Source: Bacteroidia bacterium
Lineage (GTDB): Bacteria > Bacteroidota > Bacteroidia > NS11-12g > UBA9320
Direction: 5' to 3'
NCBI GenBank assembly: GCA_020053795.1
Contig: JAGVMN010000027.1
Location: forward strand, 1 to 63,455
Length of the DNA stretch: 63,455 bases
Shown here: positions 56,401-63,455 of the stretch, one piece after another
Position numbering within the stretch: position 1 is the stretch's first letter
How the letters are laid out: every line of letters starts with the position of its first letter
The notes under the pieces: model-generated
The model's input: only the letters and a program-made list of their open reading frames with translations
What the model was told of the DNA's origin: nothing
Databases searched by the model: none
Program-made: the position numbers and the translations under genes

Positions 56401-56775
56401 TTGGTGGAGTTTAAGATCGGACTCCGGGACCGGTTTGGCCCATTGCCCAGACAAGTGGAGCGTTTGCTGGATTCTGTAAAGTTAAAATGGATGGGTGAAC
56501 AGACCGGCTTTGAGAAAATCAATTTCAAGAACTACAAACTGGCCGGGACATTTATTACGGATGATTCGTTCTTTAAATCAGAAGCTTTTTCTCATATCAT
56601 TCAGGTCATACAGCAGCATCCCCGTTCTTATGCTCTGAAGCAAAACCGCCATCAACTGATGCTGATCTGCGAGGGTGTTGAAGATGTGAAAGAAGCCATT
56701 AACAGGTTGGTTCGGTTGAGCATTTCGGATGGGGCTGTGAAAGTATTGGAAAACCAGACCACTGATGTACAATAG
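53431..56775 (+). CDS. mfd: Transcription-repair coupling factor Mfd
   Basis: A 1114-residue protein that removes stalled RNA polymerase and recruits UvrA. N-terminal UvrB-homology region (about 1-330), then RNAP-interacting (RID) domain with PGDFIVHVDHGIGKFQGL (about 429-446), then the translocase: GDVGFGKTEVAIRAAF (Walker A, about 572-587), LLIIDEEQKFGV (Walker B), TATPIPRTLHFSLMGARDLS, and QMRGRVGRSNKKAYCY motif VI. C-terminal D7 domain. Length normal. Confidence 0.98.
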   Translation: MNTREILDRFANQAAAVGLNAFLENNKKGVVALGGLSGSAPAFALALVVGQFPLLAICEDEESAAFMKNDLDALLGDEASHLLRTSFKKPLQTETEDTGIAQERASLLYDLTRGKPPHIIVSYPAALAEKTADSVSLDKSRFDLNSGEALDLDFLIEMLNEYHFSREDFVYEPGQYSIRGGIIDIYSFSNELPYRFELDGRTIESIRIFDPMTQLSLKEARFAAIVPNVQNKQVGGKRQSFFEYFSKEMAVALLNAERAMPTYQDLFEKTVSKAENPEIVHEIFETGDELLTHVKGHRVIEISGHPVLKPKELLTFNTVPQPSFNRQFNLIMEHLDANTKINGVNLIFSETSKQIERLYTIFEDLKHEVNFEPVYRGLSAGFMDRTLSMAVYTEHELFGRHFQYRSKTRYTKNQAITLKELNDLQPGDFIVHVDHGIGKFQGLQKIEMGGRKQEAVRILYKNDDLLYVNISSLHKISKYTGKEGTEPKLNKLGSDAWQNLKNKTKKQVKDIARDLIKLYAKRKAQPGFQFSPDSYLQLELEASFFYEDTPDQSKSTEDVKNDMERPHPMDRLICGDVGFGKTEVAIRAAFKAVTDSKQVAILVPTTILAQQHYRTFKSRLEGFPCTVDYINRFRSAKQQKQTLKNLKEGKVDIIIGTHRLLGKDVEFNNLGLLIIDEEQKFGVASKEKLKAFKVNVDTLTLTATPIPRTLHFSLMGARDLSIINTPPQNRQPVKTELHVFDKDMLKNAIDYELKRGGQVFVVHNRVKDIAALAGDIRSVCPDARVAIAHGQMHGDELENVMIGFVEGEYDVLVATTIIESGLDIPNANTIIINNAHYFGLSDLHQMRGRVGRSNKKAYCYLFCPSLHTLSEDARRRLVAIEEFSELGSGFNVAMRDLDIRGAGNLLGGEQSGFIAEIGFDMYHKILDEAIEELKLEEFKEVFTDDQTYKKQRECLLETDLDAMIPDEFVRNISERLSLYSELARLKTPEQLVEFKIGLRDRFGPLPRQVERLLDSVKLKWMGEQTGFEKINFKNYKLAGTFITDDSFFKSEAFSHIIQVIQQHPRSYALKQNRHQLMLICEGVEDVKEAINRLVRLSISDGAVKVLENQTTDVQ

Positions 56776-56912
56776 AAGATTTTCGCTGGAGAGCGTTTTT
56801 ATGAATCCTAGCCTTGACTCGACGTCAGCAAAGGGGTTTATTATTGAGTAACGCTTTTATTACCTCCAACCTCTGACAATTTTAATTAGAGCCCATTTAT
56901 TAAAACCAGCCT
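56776..56912. other. Spacer with weak hairpin after mfd
   Basis: A short stem CGCT-GGAG-AGCG followed by TTTTT (about 56784-56801) could be a weak terminator for mfd. The rest shows no gene. Confidence 0.35.
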
Positions 56913-57266
56913 TTAGGCTGGTAAATGCAATTGATAGATGGAACTGGCTTTAGCCATGTATCGCATCAAATCATGACTAAAATCGTCATGCGTAGGTGTC
57001 ATGTTTCCGGCTTCAAAAAAATCATTGTTGCACGTATCCTGGGTGTAGGTATATGCTACAAATGACCATCCAGACGGAAGATTATAATTAATGTCATTGA
57101 GCAGTTCGAGACTGTCTAAAAACATGACATATGCCTTGATAGTCAAAGAGCCGTCCAAAATGGTATCTTCGCCTGAGATGAAATCTGAATAAAAGCCTCT
57201 ATTTTCTCTATCCAAGAAACTAATGGAAAAAAAGGCCAACGAAAGGATGATGATTATTTTTTTCAT
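56913..57266 (-). CDS. Small exported protein of unknown function
   Basis: A 117-residue protein with a Sec signal (about 1-18, IIIILSLAFFSISFL). The rest is acidic/aromatic (DINYNLPSGWSFVAY, THDDFSHDLMRYMAKAS). No family recognised. It stands alone. Confidence 0.5.
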   Translation of the reverse strand: MKKIIIILSLAFFSISFLDRENRGFYSDFISGEDTILDGSLTIKAYVMFLDSLELLNDINYNLPSGWSFVAYTYTQDTCNNDFFEAGNMTPTHDDFSHDLMRYMAKASSIYQLHLPA

Positions 57267-57404
57267 AATGGTTGAATTTCTTTATTGTTTCACATTGTAG
57301 TTTATCAATTCCCAAAAAGTGCCGTCGTTTCTCTCTATCCTAATTTTTCCAATATGACGGGCCCAATAAACCTTTTTTTACAGGAGTTTACTTAAATTCG
57401 AAGC

Positions 57405-58424
57405 ATGTCGGCCAATACAAATTTAATGTGGCAGTATGCCCGTGCCTTTAGCTTTGCCAGAGCAATCAATGTAACAAAACTACTTGGCAGTTATTATTTG
57501 TCAAGACTGATAAAAAGGCCTGTTCATTGGGGTATGCCGTTTTCTGTTTCTATTGAGCCAACCACGTCCTGCAACCTCCGTTGTCCGCAATGTCCCAGCG
57601 GAATAAGGTCTTTCAGCCGGCCGACAGGAATGATTGATGAGGCACTAAACAGAAAAATTATTGACGAACTATCACCCCAGTTGGCCTATATCACATACTA
57701 CTTTCAGGGAGAACCTTTTTTAAATCCTGATTTTACAAACATGGTTATCTACGCTACTCAGCATAAAATATTTACCTGTACTTCTACAAATGCCCATTAT
57801 CTTAGCCCTCAGAACTGCAAAAAAGTCATTGACAGCGGTTTGTCTAAAATCATTATATCAATAGACGGAACTACACAGAAGTCATATGGAAAATACAGAA
57901 TTGGAGGAAGTCTTGCAAGGGTAATTGAGGGAAGTCAAAATATGGTGGAGGCAAAAAAGAAGGAAAAAAGCAGAACCCCATTTATCGTTTGGCAATTCAT
58001 CATTTTCAGTCACAACGAAAATGAACTGGAGGAGATAGAAAAATTATCGTTGGAAATTGGGGTCGATAAATTGGAATTGAAAACCGCACAGGTTTATGAT
58101 TTTGAATATGGTAACTTATTGATACCAACTACAGATAAGCACTCTCGATATTTTCACGTCAACGGGGTAATGAAAATTAAGAACAAATTGCTCAATCATT
58201 GTTGGAAAATGTGGCAGGGTTGTGTTTTTACCTGGGATGGAAAAGTGGTGCCTTGTTGTTTCGATAAAGACGCCAAAAAAGAAATGGGGAATCTGAGCCA
58301 AAATTTTTTCCGGCAAATTTGGAAGGGAGAAAAATATTCGCATTTCAGAAGTCAAATATTGCAATCCCGAAAAAATGTTGAAATCTGCCGTAACTGTACG
58401 GAGGGAACAGGTGTTTTGAACTAA
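57405..58424 (+). CDS. Radical SAM/SPASM domain protein
   Basis: A 339-residue protein: CNLRCPQC (Cys56, Cys60, Cys63) for the radical SAM cluster, SIEPTTS strand before it, IISIDGTTQKSYGKYR and a C-terminal SPASM region with CWKMWQGCVFTWDGKVVPCC and CRNCTEG. A peptide/protein-modifying or anaerobic-sulfatase-maturase-like role is typical, but no substrate gene is adjacent. A -7-like box TAAATTCG (about 57393-57400) sits right before the ATG. Confidence 0.9.
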   Translation: MSANTNLMWQYARAFSFARAINVTKLLGSYYLSRLIKRPVHWGMPFSVSIEPTTSCNLRCPQCPSGIRSFSRPTGMIDEALNRKIIDELSPQLAYITYYFQGEPFLNPDFTNMVIYATQHKIFTCTSTNAHYLSPQNCKKVIDSGLSKIIISIDGTTQKSYGKYRIGGSLARVIEGSQNMVEAKKKEKSRTPFIVWQFIIFSHNENELEEIEKLSLEIGVDKLELKTAQVYDFEYGNLLIPTTDKHSRYFHVNGVMKIKNKLLNHCWKMWQGCVFTWDGKVVPCCFDKDAKKEMGNLSQNFFRQIWKGEKYSHFRSQILQSRKNVEICRNCTEGTGVLN

Positions 58425-58576
58425 ATTCGGTCTGCGTTACTTAAAGAATGATAACACTCATTCCCTGATTCAGAAATTTTTATTTGAATAATTTCATTTT
58501 TTGTACTTGATACCCTATAATTGCTCAATAATGACAGAAATTTTACTTTCAATTAACAACAGTTAATACCAGCCAT

Positions 58577-59659
58577 ATGAATATCAGAGTACTTCTAACC
58601 ACTTCATTAGGGATTTTAAGCGTAGCAATCCCTACTTTTACAGGGGCTCAAAACCCTTCAACCAAATACGGCTTTGAAATAAACGGAGGCATAAGGGAAT
58701 ACGGAGGTGATCGTGGAACGCGTTACTTTTTCGCCCGTCGTCCAGACTATCAGGCTATTGGCATAGCTTTTAGTTATAATGTAAATCCATCCTTTGATGC
58801 AACAGTCTATGGCTCATCAGGAACATTAGGACAACGCGATTTTTCTAAACCAAGGGCACTTGGGTTTACTGCAAGTATTACCGATCTTGTGATTGGTCTG
58901 CGATATAAGTTTGCCAATAATTACATCATGAGCGATCAATCAAAAATTCGGCCTTACCTGCAGGCAGGTTGGGGCGGAATGCAATCTGTTTCAAAAATTT
59001 TGCACAACACAGATGGTTACGCTGAGAACTATCAAAATAACCGTACTTGGTTTGCAGCTCAATGGTCGGCCGGAGTTGGTGTAAAATTTGGTTTGACAGA
59101 TTACCTTGATATGAGCTTGCAGTCTTTGTACAACTATAGTTTTGATGACAATTATGACGGACTTCCATTTTCATTGAGCCGCGTAAGACTTAACGCTTTG
59201 CATGATGCCTTTTTATACCATTCAATAGGATTTACTTATAATTTTGGTGATAATGAAGGAATTTATCGCTTTGGCAGAGATAAAGATGAGGTGCCTAAAG
59301 AAGTTATTGCAAGGGTGAACTTGCTGAGTAAGAGAATACTTTTTGAAACAGCTTCGGCAACTATTATTCCTACGTCTTATACTGATATTGACTCAATCGT
59401 TGAAATTCTTTTGGACTATCCGACCTTGAATGCTTTGATTGAAGGTCATACAGATGATGTTGGAGATGATGCCGCAAACATGACCTTATCTCAGCAAAGG
59501 GCAGATGCAGTTAAAGCATATTTGGTAAGCAAGCAAATTGAAGATGCTCGTTTAACTTCAAAAGGTTATGGCGAAACACAGCCAATTGCCAAGAATGATA
59601 CAGAGGAAGGTAAAGCTTTGAATCGCAGAGTTGATTTGAAATTATACTATAGAAAATAG
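58577..59659 (+). CDS. OmpA-family outer-membrane protein
   Basis: A 360-residue protein: signal peptide about 1-24 (ending TGAQ); an N-terminal eight-stranded beta-barrel-like half (about 30-235, strands such as SFDATVYGSSGTL and IGLRYKFANNY); and a C-terminal peptidoglycan-binding OmpA domain (about 250-358; LFETASATI, EGHTDDVGDD, LSQQRADAVKAYLV, RLTSKGYGETQP, NRRVDLKLY). It anchors the outer membrane to the cell wall. Confidence 0.93.
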   Translation: MNIRVLLTTSLGILSVAIPTFTGAQNPSTKYGFEINGGIREYGGDRGTRYFFARRPDYQAIGIAFSYNVNPSFDATVYGSSGTLGQRDFSKPRALGFTASITDLVIGLRYKFANNYIMSDQSKIRPYLQAGWGGMQSVSKILHNTDGYAENYQNNRTWFAAQWSAGVGVKFGLTDYLDMSLQSLYNYSFDDNYDGLPFSLSRVRLNALHDAFLYHSIGFTYNFGDNEGIYRFGRDKDEVPKEVIARVNLLSKRILFETASATIIPTSYTDIDSIVEILLDYPTLNALIEGHTDDVGDDAANMTLSQQRADAVKAYLVSKQIEDARLTSKGYGETQPIAKNDTEEGKALNRRVDLKLYYRK

Positions 59660-59684
59660 CTGTATTTCTCTTTAAAATATTTAG

Positions 59685-59712
59685 AAAGCTCCGTTAACGC
59701 GGAGCTTTTATT
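59685..59712. terminator. Bidirectional terminator between the OmpA gene and uvrB
   Basis: AAAGCTCCG (59685-59693), loop TTAACG, CGGAGCTTT (59700-59708) followed on the plus strand by ATTTTTT and on the minus strand by TCTAAATA. It overlaps the uvrB stop codon and serves two converging genes. Confidence 0.8.
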
Positions 59713-61735
59713 TTTTCTGATCTAAAAGAATTTCAAGAGACGCCAGTTCATCTCGAAAACGGGCGGCATCCATAAAATCCAAATCCTTTGCCGCTTTTTT
59801 CATGGCCTTTTTCGTGGCATCAATGGTTTTCTTCAATTGATCGGTTGACATGTATTGAAGTATAGGGTCTGCTGCCAGACTTGCAGATTGCTGTTCCTCA
59901 TAAGCCTTAACCTCACGCGGCTTTAAAGAATCTGCCACTGAAGTTTGTTCAAAAATATCTTCCCTGCTCTTCTTGATACCGGCCGGAGTAATTCCATGAA
60001 GTTTGTTGTAAGCCATTTGCTTTTCCCTTCTCCGATTGGTTTCATCAATTGTCTTTTGCATGGAGTCAGTGATTTTATCGGCGTACATGATTACCCTTCC
60101 GTTTTCATTCCTGGCTGCCCGGCCTATGGTTTGAACCAAGGATCGAACGGATCTTAAAAAACCTTCTTTGTCGGCATCCAGAATTGCCACAAAGGAAACC
60201 TCCGGTAAATCCAATCCTTCTCTCAAAAGGTTGACACCGATCAGCACATCATAAACCCCCAATCTTAAATCCCTCAGAATCTCAACCCTGTCAAGGGTCT
60301 TCACTTCGGAATGGATGTAAGCGGATTTTATATTCAATCGCTTGAGGTATTTGTCGAGTTCTTCGGCCATTCGTTTGGTTAAGGTGGTAACCAAAACCCG
60401 ATCACCCGTTTTGACGGTTTCATCAATTTCTTCAAGTAAGTCATCCACCTGATTGGTCCCGGGCCTTATTTCAATCAAAGGGTCTAACAAGCCGGTGGGT
60501 CTTATAACCTGCTCTATCACCATACCTTCAGATTCGTTGATTTCAAAATCCGTTGGGGTAGCACTCACATAAACCAGTTGTGGTGTTATTTCGTGAAATT
60601 CCTCGAACTTTAATGGTCTGTTGTCAAGGGCCGCAGGAAGCCGAAACCCATACTCCACGAGGTTTTGTTTTCTGGACCGATCACCCGCATACATAGCCCT
60701 GAGTTGAGGAATCGTTACATGACTTTCGTCTATCACCGTCAGATAATCCTCAGGAAAATAATCGAGCAGACAAAAAGGTCTGTCACCGGCCTTTCTTTTG
60801 TCCATATAGCGGCTGTAATTTTCTATCCCACTGCAGTATCCAAGTTCCCGCATCATTTCCAGATCGAAAGTCGTACGGTCTTCAATTCTTTTTGCTTCCT
60901 GAGGCCTTTCGGTTTGCTTGAAATATTCTATCTGGGCCATCATGTCGTCCTGTATCTCATGTATGGCACTATTCAGTCTTTCTTTTGGTGTTACATAAAT
61001 GTTGGCAGGGAAAATAGCAGCATTCTCCATTTCTTCAATGGCAGAACCGGAAACCGTATCAATCAGAAATATTTCTTCTATTTCATTTCCGAAAAATGTC
61101 ACCCTCATGGCCACATCCTCATAAGCCAGAAAAACATCAACATTGTCTCCCCTTACTCTGAATGTTCCGCGTTTAAAATCTACTGTTGTTCTGGAATACA
61201 AGCTGTCCACGAGCGAGTAGAGCAAAGTGTTTCGGCTGATTTTTTGACCTTTGGTGATCCGAATGATGCTGCTTTCATAATCCATTGGATTTCCTGCTCC
61301 ATAAATACAGGACACCGAAGCTACCACAATAACATCTCTTCTGCCAGATAAAAGTGCCGATGTGGTTCTCAACCGGAATTTTTCAATCTCCTCATTTATA
61401 TTGAGGTCCTTTTCGATATAAGTATTTGAACTCGGGATGAAGGCTTCGGGTTGATAGTAATCGTAATAGCTGACAAAATACTCTACCGCGTTTTTTGGGA
61501 AAAAGTGTCTGAACTCGCCATACAGTTGAGCTACCAGCGTTTTATTGTGGCTGATAACAAGGGTTGGTCTTTGGATATTTTCAATTACATTGGCCATCGT
61601 AAATGTCTTTCCGGAACCTGTTACACCCAAAAGCGTCTGTGCCCTCAAACCCATATTCAGCCCCTCGGTCAATTGACGGATAGCGTCCGGCTGATCACCG
61701 GTTGGTTTGTATTCCGATTCAAGTTCGAATTTCAT
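59708..61735 (-). CDS. uvrB: UvrB, excinuclease ABC subunit B
   Basis: A 675-residue damage-handling helicase-like protein. GVTGSGKTFTMANVI (Walker A, about 39-53), YDYYQPEAFIP (beta-hairpin), VIDESHVTIPQLRAMY (Walker B, about 335-350), QTIGRAARN (motif VI), and the C-terminal UVR domain (about 625-670). Length normal. It works with UvrA/UvrC in nucleotide excision repair. Confidence 0.98.
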   Translation of the reverse strand: MKFELESEYKPTGDQPDAIRQLTEGLNMGLRAQTLLGVTGSGKTFTMANVIENIQRPTLVISHNKTLVAQLYGEFRHFFPKNAVEYFVSYYDYYQPEAFIPSSNTYIEKDLNINEEIEKFRLRTTSALLSGRRDVIVVASVSCIYGAGNPMDYESSIIRITKGQKISRNTLLYSLVDSLYSRTTVDFKRGTFRVRGDNVDVFLAYEDVAMRVTFFGNEIEEIFLIDTVSGSAIEEMENAAIFPANIYVTPKERLNSAIHEIQDDMMAQIEYFKQTERPQEAKRIEDRTTFDLEMMRELGYCSGIENYSRYMDKRKAGDRPFCLLDYFPEDYLTVIDESHVTIPQLRAMYAGDRSRKQNLVEYGFRLPAALDNRPLKFEEFHEITPQLVYVSATPTDFEINESEGMVIEQVIRPTGLLDPLIEIRPGTNQVDDLLEEIDETVKTGDRVLVTTLTKRMAEELDKYLKRLNIKSAYIHSEVKTLDRVEILRDLRLGVYDVLIGVNLLREGLDLPEVSFVAILDADKEGFLRSVRSLVQTIGRAARNENGRVIMYADKITDSMQKTIDETNRRREKQMAYNKLHGITPAGIKKSREDIFEQTSVADSLKPREVKAYEEQQSASLAADPILQYMSTDQLKKTIDATKKAMKKAAKDLDFMDAARFRDELASLEILLDQKK

Positions 61736-61772
61736 TTTTCAGTTAACTCAACAGAGCACAATATGTTTTTGA

Positions 61773-62270
61773 TTACCACAAAACTTTTATGAAGTAGTAC
61801 AGAATAACGAGGCAGAGAAGCAGCTTTATAAAGGCACCGCCGAGGAATCCCAGAAAAGAACCAAAGCCCGATTTAACAGCTAACCTGAAATCCGACCCGC
61901 CGATCAATTCGCCTATTACAGCTCCGATCAGCGGCCCGAACAAAAATGTCAAAGGGCCCAAAACAGGTACAAACAGTCCGCCGATCAATCCAATGGTGCT
62001 TCCTATTTTACCGGCCCTTGTGCCACCGAATATTTTTGTACCCCAAACCGGCAGCAGATAATCCAGAACCGTAACCAACACGGTGAAAAAAATAAGCCAA
62101 CCCAAAAGTTCCCAACTGAGTTGCGGTCCTGCCGTTGAATGAAACTTCAGCAACCCCAGTCCGAGCAAACTCAAAGGTGGCCCCGGAAGTGCCGGAATTA
62201 CCGCACCAGCCAACCCGATTAAAATCAACAAGGCACCAAGTAAAAGCCAGACCCAATCCACAGCCGCCAA
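61773..62270 (-). CDS. DUF456 family membrane protein
   Basis: A 165-residue protein with about four hydrophobic helices and the glycine-rich GLAGAVIPALPGPPLSLLGLGLL (about 19-41) and IGLIGGLFVPVLGPLTFLFGPLIGAVIGELIGG (about 85-117) patterns of DUF456. Function unknown. Divergent from the phosphatase gene with a 31-bp gap. Confidence 0.88.
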   Translation of the reverse strand: MAAVDWVWLLLGALLILIGLAGAVIPALPGPPLSLLGLGLLKFHSTAGPQLSWELLGWLIFFTVLVTVLDYLLPVWGTKIFGGTRAGKIGSTIGLIGGLFVPVLGPLTFLFGPLIGAVIGELIGGSDFRLAVKSGFGSFLGFLGGAFIKLLLCLVILYYFIKVLW

Positions 62271-62301
62271 ATTAAGGAAAAGGAACTAATTTCGCGACAA
62301 A

Positions 62302-62775
62302 TTGAAAACAAGAGTTTTATTCGTTTGTCTGGGCAATATCTGTCGGTCACCAATGGCGGAGGGCATCTTTAAGAAGCTGATTGAAGAAGCACAACTGGAG
62401 TATCTGATAGAAACAGACAGTGCCGGAACTGCGGCCTACCACACCGGAGACCTCCCCGACCTGCGAATGAGGCAAACGGCGAAAAACAAAGGTATTGAAC
62501 TAACACACAGAGCCAGAAAAGTGCGGGAATCCGACCTTGTAAACTTCCACTATATTTTAGCGATGGATCAATACAACCTGACAGATTTAACACACCCTCA
62601 GTTTGCAAGTTCCGCCGAAATATACCTGATGCGGAAATTCGATCCGCACTTTCCGGACACGGATGTTCCCGATCCTTATTACGGCAGCCCCGAAGAATTT
62701 GATGAAGTGTATGAGATCTTGGAAAGAAGTTGTAGGGGGTTGTTGGAGTATATTAATGCAAATAGACTGTATTGA
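62302..62775 (+). CDS. Low-molecular-weight protein-tyrosine phosphatase
   Basis: A 157-residue phosphatase. The active-site loop VCLGNICRSPMAEG (Cys9, Arg15) and the general-acid region DVPDPYYGSPEEFDEVYE (Asp near 127-129) match LMW-PTPs. The start is a TTG at 62302; a stop lies in frame at 62286, and the next ATG (in SPMAEG) is past the catalytic cysteine. A -7-like box TAATTTCG (62287-62294) lies immediately before it, suggesting a leaderless transcript. Confidence 0.92.
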   Translation: MKTRVLFVCLGNICRSPMAEGIFKKLIEEAQLEYLIETDSAGTAAYHTGDLPDLRMRQTAKNKGIELTHRARKVRESDLVNFHYILAMDQYNLTDLTHPQFASSAEIYLMRKFDPHFPDTDVPDPYYGSPEEFDEVYEILERSCRGLLEYINANRLY

Positions 62776-62813
62776 ATGAATATTCCGAGGAATTCCAAGT
62801 GATAAAGGAACAA

Positions 62814-63002
62814 TCAGGGTTTTTTGATTTCCTTTTGCCTTTTAAAATCAAGACCGCAATTAAAGCAATGATAAGTTCTTTTAAAGAACGGCAAAGGAAA
62901 ACCAAGAAGCAACAATGAAATGGCTAATGCTTGACCCGAAAGCTGTGGTCTTGAAATTTCTATTGAACCGCAAGAAGGACATTTAACTCTAATATGTGGC
63001 AT
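62814..63002 (-). CDS. Small zinc-ribbon protein with hydrophobic segment
   Basis: A 62-residue protein with CPSC (residues 9-12) and CFNC (46-49), a zinc-ribbon split by a hydrophobic stretch (ALAISLLLLGFPLPFF, about 26-41). No family recognised. Its start overlaps the gene at 62989 by 14 bp. Confidence 0.5.
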   Translation of the reverse strand: MPHIRVKCPSCGSIEISRPQLSGQALAISLLLLGFPLPFFKRTYHCFNCGLDFKRQKEIKKP

Positions 63003-63423
63003 AGCAATAAATCGTTGTTTTTTGGGATTTTAAAATGAGTTCATTGTTCGTAAAATCCATTTCATAAACACCATTATAGACAAAATCAAACGTATCAGTT
63101 CGTGTAATTTTAGTTGAATTTCCATCAATTTGCCAATTACCCCTTGCCATTCGCGATTCAAAACCCGGAAGGGTAATTTTTCCGTTTGTTCCGAAGTCAA
63201 TTCTCTCATTGCAAATTCCATAAAAGACAATGATACTAAGATTTTCTGAATTAGGTCGATAGTGTTTGCCATTAAAAGTAACATAGTCAACACACCACAT
63301 GTTATTTGTCAGTTTCTCATATTTGGTTGGAAGAGTTGAGAAGTGAAGTATAATGATAACCCGTTTAGTGGATTGAAATTCAAGCTGCGAGGGCATGTTT
63401 GATAAGGTTAATTGGTTTTCCAT
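62989..63423 (-). CDS. Unknown protein at the right edge
   Basis: A 144-residue beta-rich protein (for example GKITLPGFESRMARGNWQIDG, YEMDFTNNELILKSQKTTIYCY). No signal peptide or family recognised. It overlaps the small zinc-ribbon gene by 14 bp, so the pair may be co-expressed. The start is uncertain; a second ATG is at residue 10. Confidence 0.45.
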   Translation of the reverse strand: MENQLTLSNMPSQLEFQSTKRVIIILHFSTLPTKYEKLTNNMWCVDYVTFNGKHYRPNSENLSIIVFYGICNERIDFGTNGKITLPGFESRMARGNWQIDGNSTKITRTDTFDFVYNGVYEMDFTNNELILKSQKTTIYCYATY

Positions 63424-63455
63424 TTTCTTTATTAATCATTTGAAGAGCAGTCATA

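Noticed and set aside
60665-61351. 228-codon plus-strand ORF inside uvrB
   Set aside because: Antisense shadow of uvrB, which is unambiguous.
1-63455. CRISPR array or prophage
   Set aside because: No regularly spaced direct repeats, cas genes, integrase or phage structural genes were seen.

Overview
The window looks like a chromosomal piece of a Bacteroidota bacterium, probably a denitrifying or N2O-respiring member of the Chitinophagales/Sphingobacteriales/Saprospirales side of the phylum. This is an inference from several signs: a moderate, AT-leaning base composition; type IX secretion signals (a type B gliding-associated C-terminus at 30985-34737 and a type A-like C-terminal tail at 41933-43693); a clade II nos operon; Bacteroidota-style -7 promoter boxes (TAnnTTTG) ahead of several genes; and the YceD-rpmF-plsX-fabH-accB-accC gene order. 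No rRNA or full-length mobile element is present.

Left part (1-11.4 kb). A transposase remnant is followed by a leftward nitrous-oxide respiration operon: cytochrome c, nosZ, a membrane-domain/NosL fusion, nosD, nosF, nosY and a group III truncated haemoglobin. A Crp/Fnr-type palindrome lies between this operon and a divergent Crp/Fnr regulator plus a multi-His membrane protein. The cytochrome, NosZ and the NosL half all carry lipobox-like cysteines, which suggests a membrane-tethered electron path to N2O. A strongly structured element with a U-tract separates nosZ from the maturation genes. A coupled pair of unknown exported proteins follows.

Middle part (11.5-34.7 kb). This holds housekeeping genes (EamA transporter, metG, tRNA-Arg, purL, a fructosamine-kinase-like gene, and the fatty-acid/phospholipid cluster with rpmF and pdxA). 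Next comes a signalling locus: a divergent receiver protein, a GNAT/autoinducer-synthase-like protein, a 7TM-DISM histidine kinase, a receiver-kinase hybrid and a single-domain receiver, in overlapping order. After a flippase-like membrane protein comes a 1250-residue PKD-repeat type IX cargo protein whose ORF contains an uninterrupted run of eleven C's, a candidate phase-variation site.

Right part (34.7-63.4 kb). Two perfect hairpins and an ISAon1-like transposase remnant lead into a PspC/DUF2807-padR operon with a clear 27-bp operator dyad, a frameshifted thioesterase, typA, ctaA, a beta-helix type IX cargo and a radical SAM/SPASM gene. A leftward defence island (44.8-53.3 kb) encodes a type III-like restriction enzyme, a DUF3800 protein, a beta-class adenine methyltransferase, two small unknown proteins, and an XRE-ImmA/IrrE plus DUF4411 (PIN-like) toxin-antitoxin-type pair. 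A short orphan promoter-hairpin-terminator unit sits antisense between DUF3800 and the methyltransferase gene and may be a small RNA. The window ends with DNA repair genes (mfd, uvrB), a second SPASM protein, an OmpA-family protein, DUF456, a low-molecular-weight tyrosine phosphatase and two small unknown genes.

All calls are made by reading the sequence and by recognising families; no database search was run.
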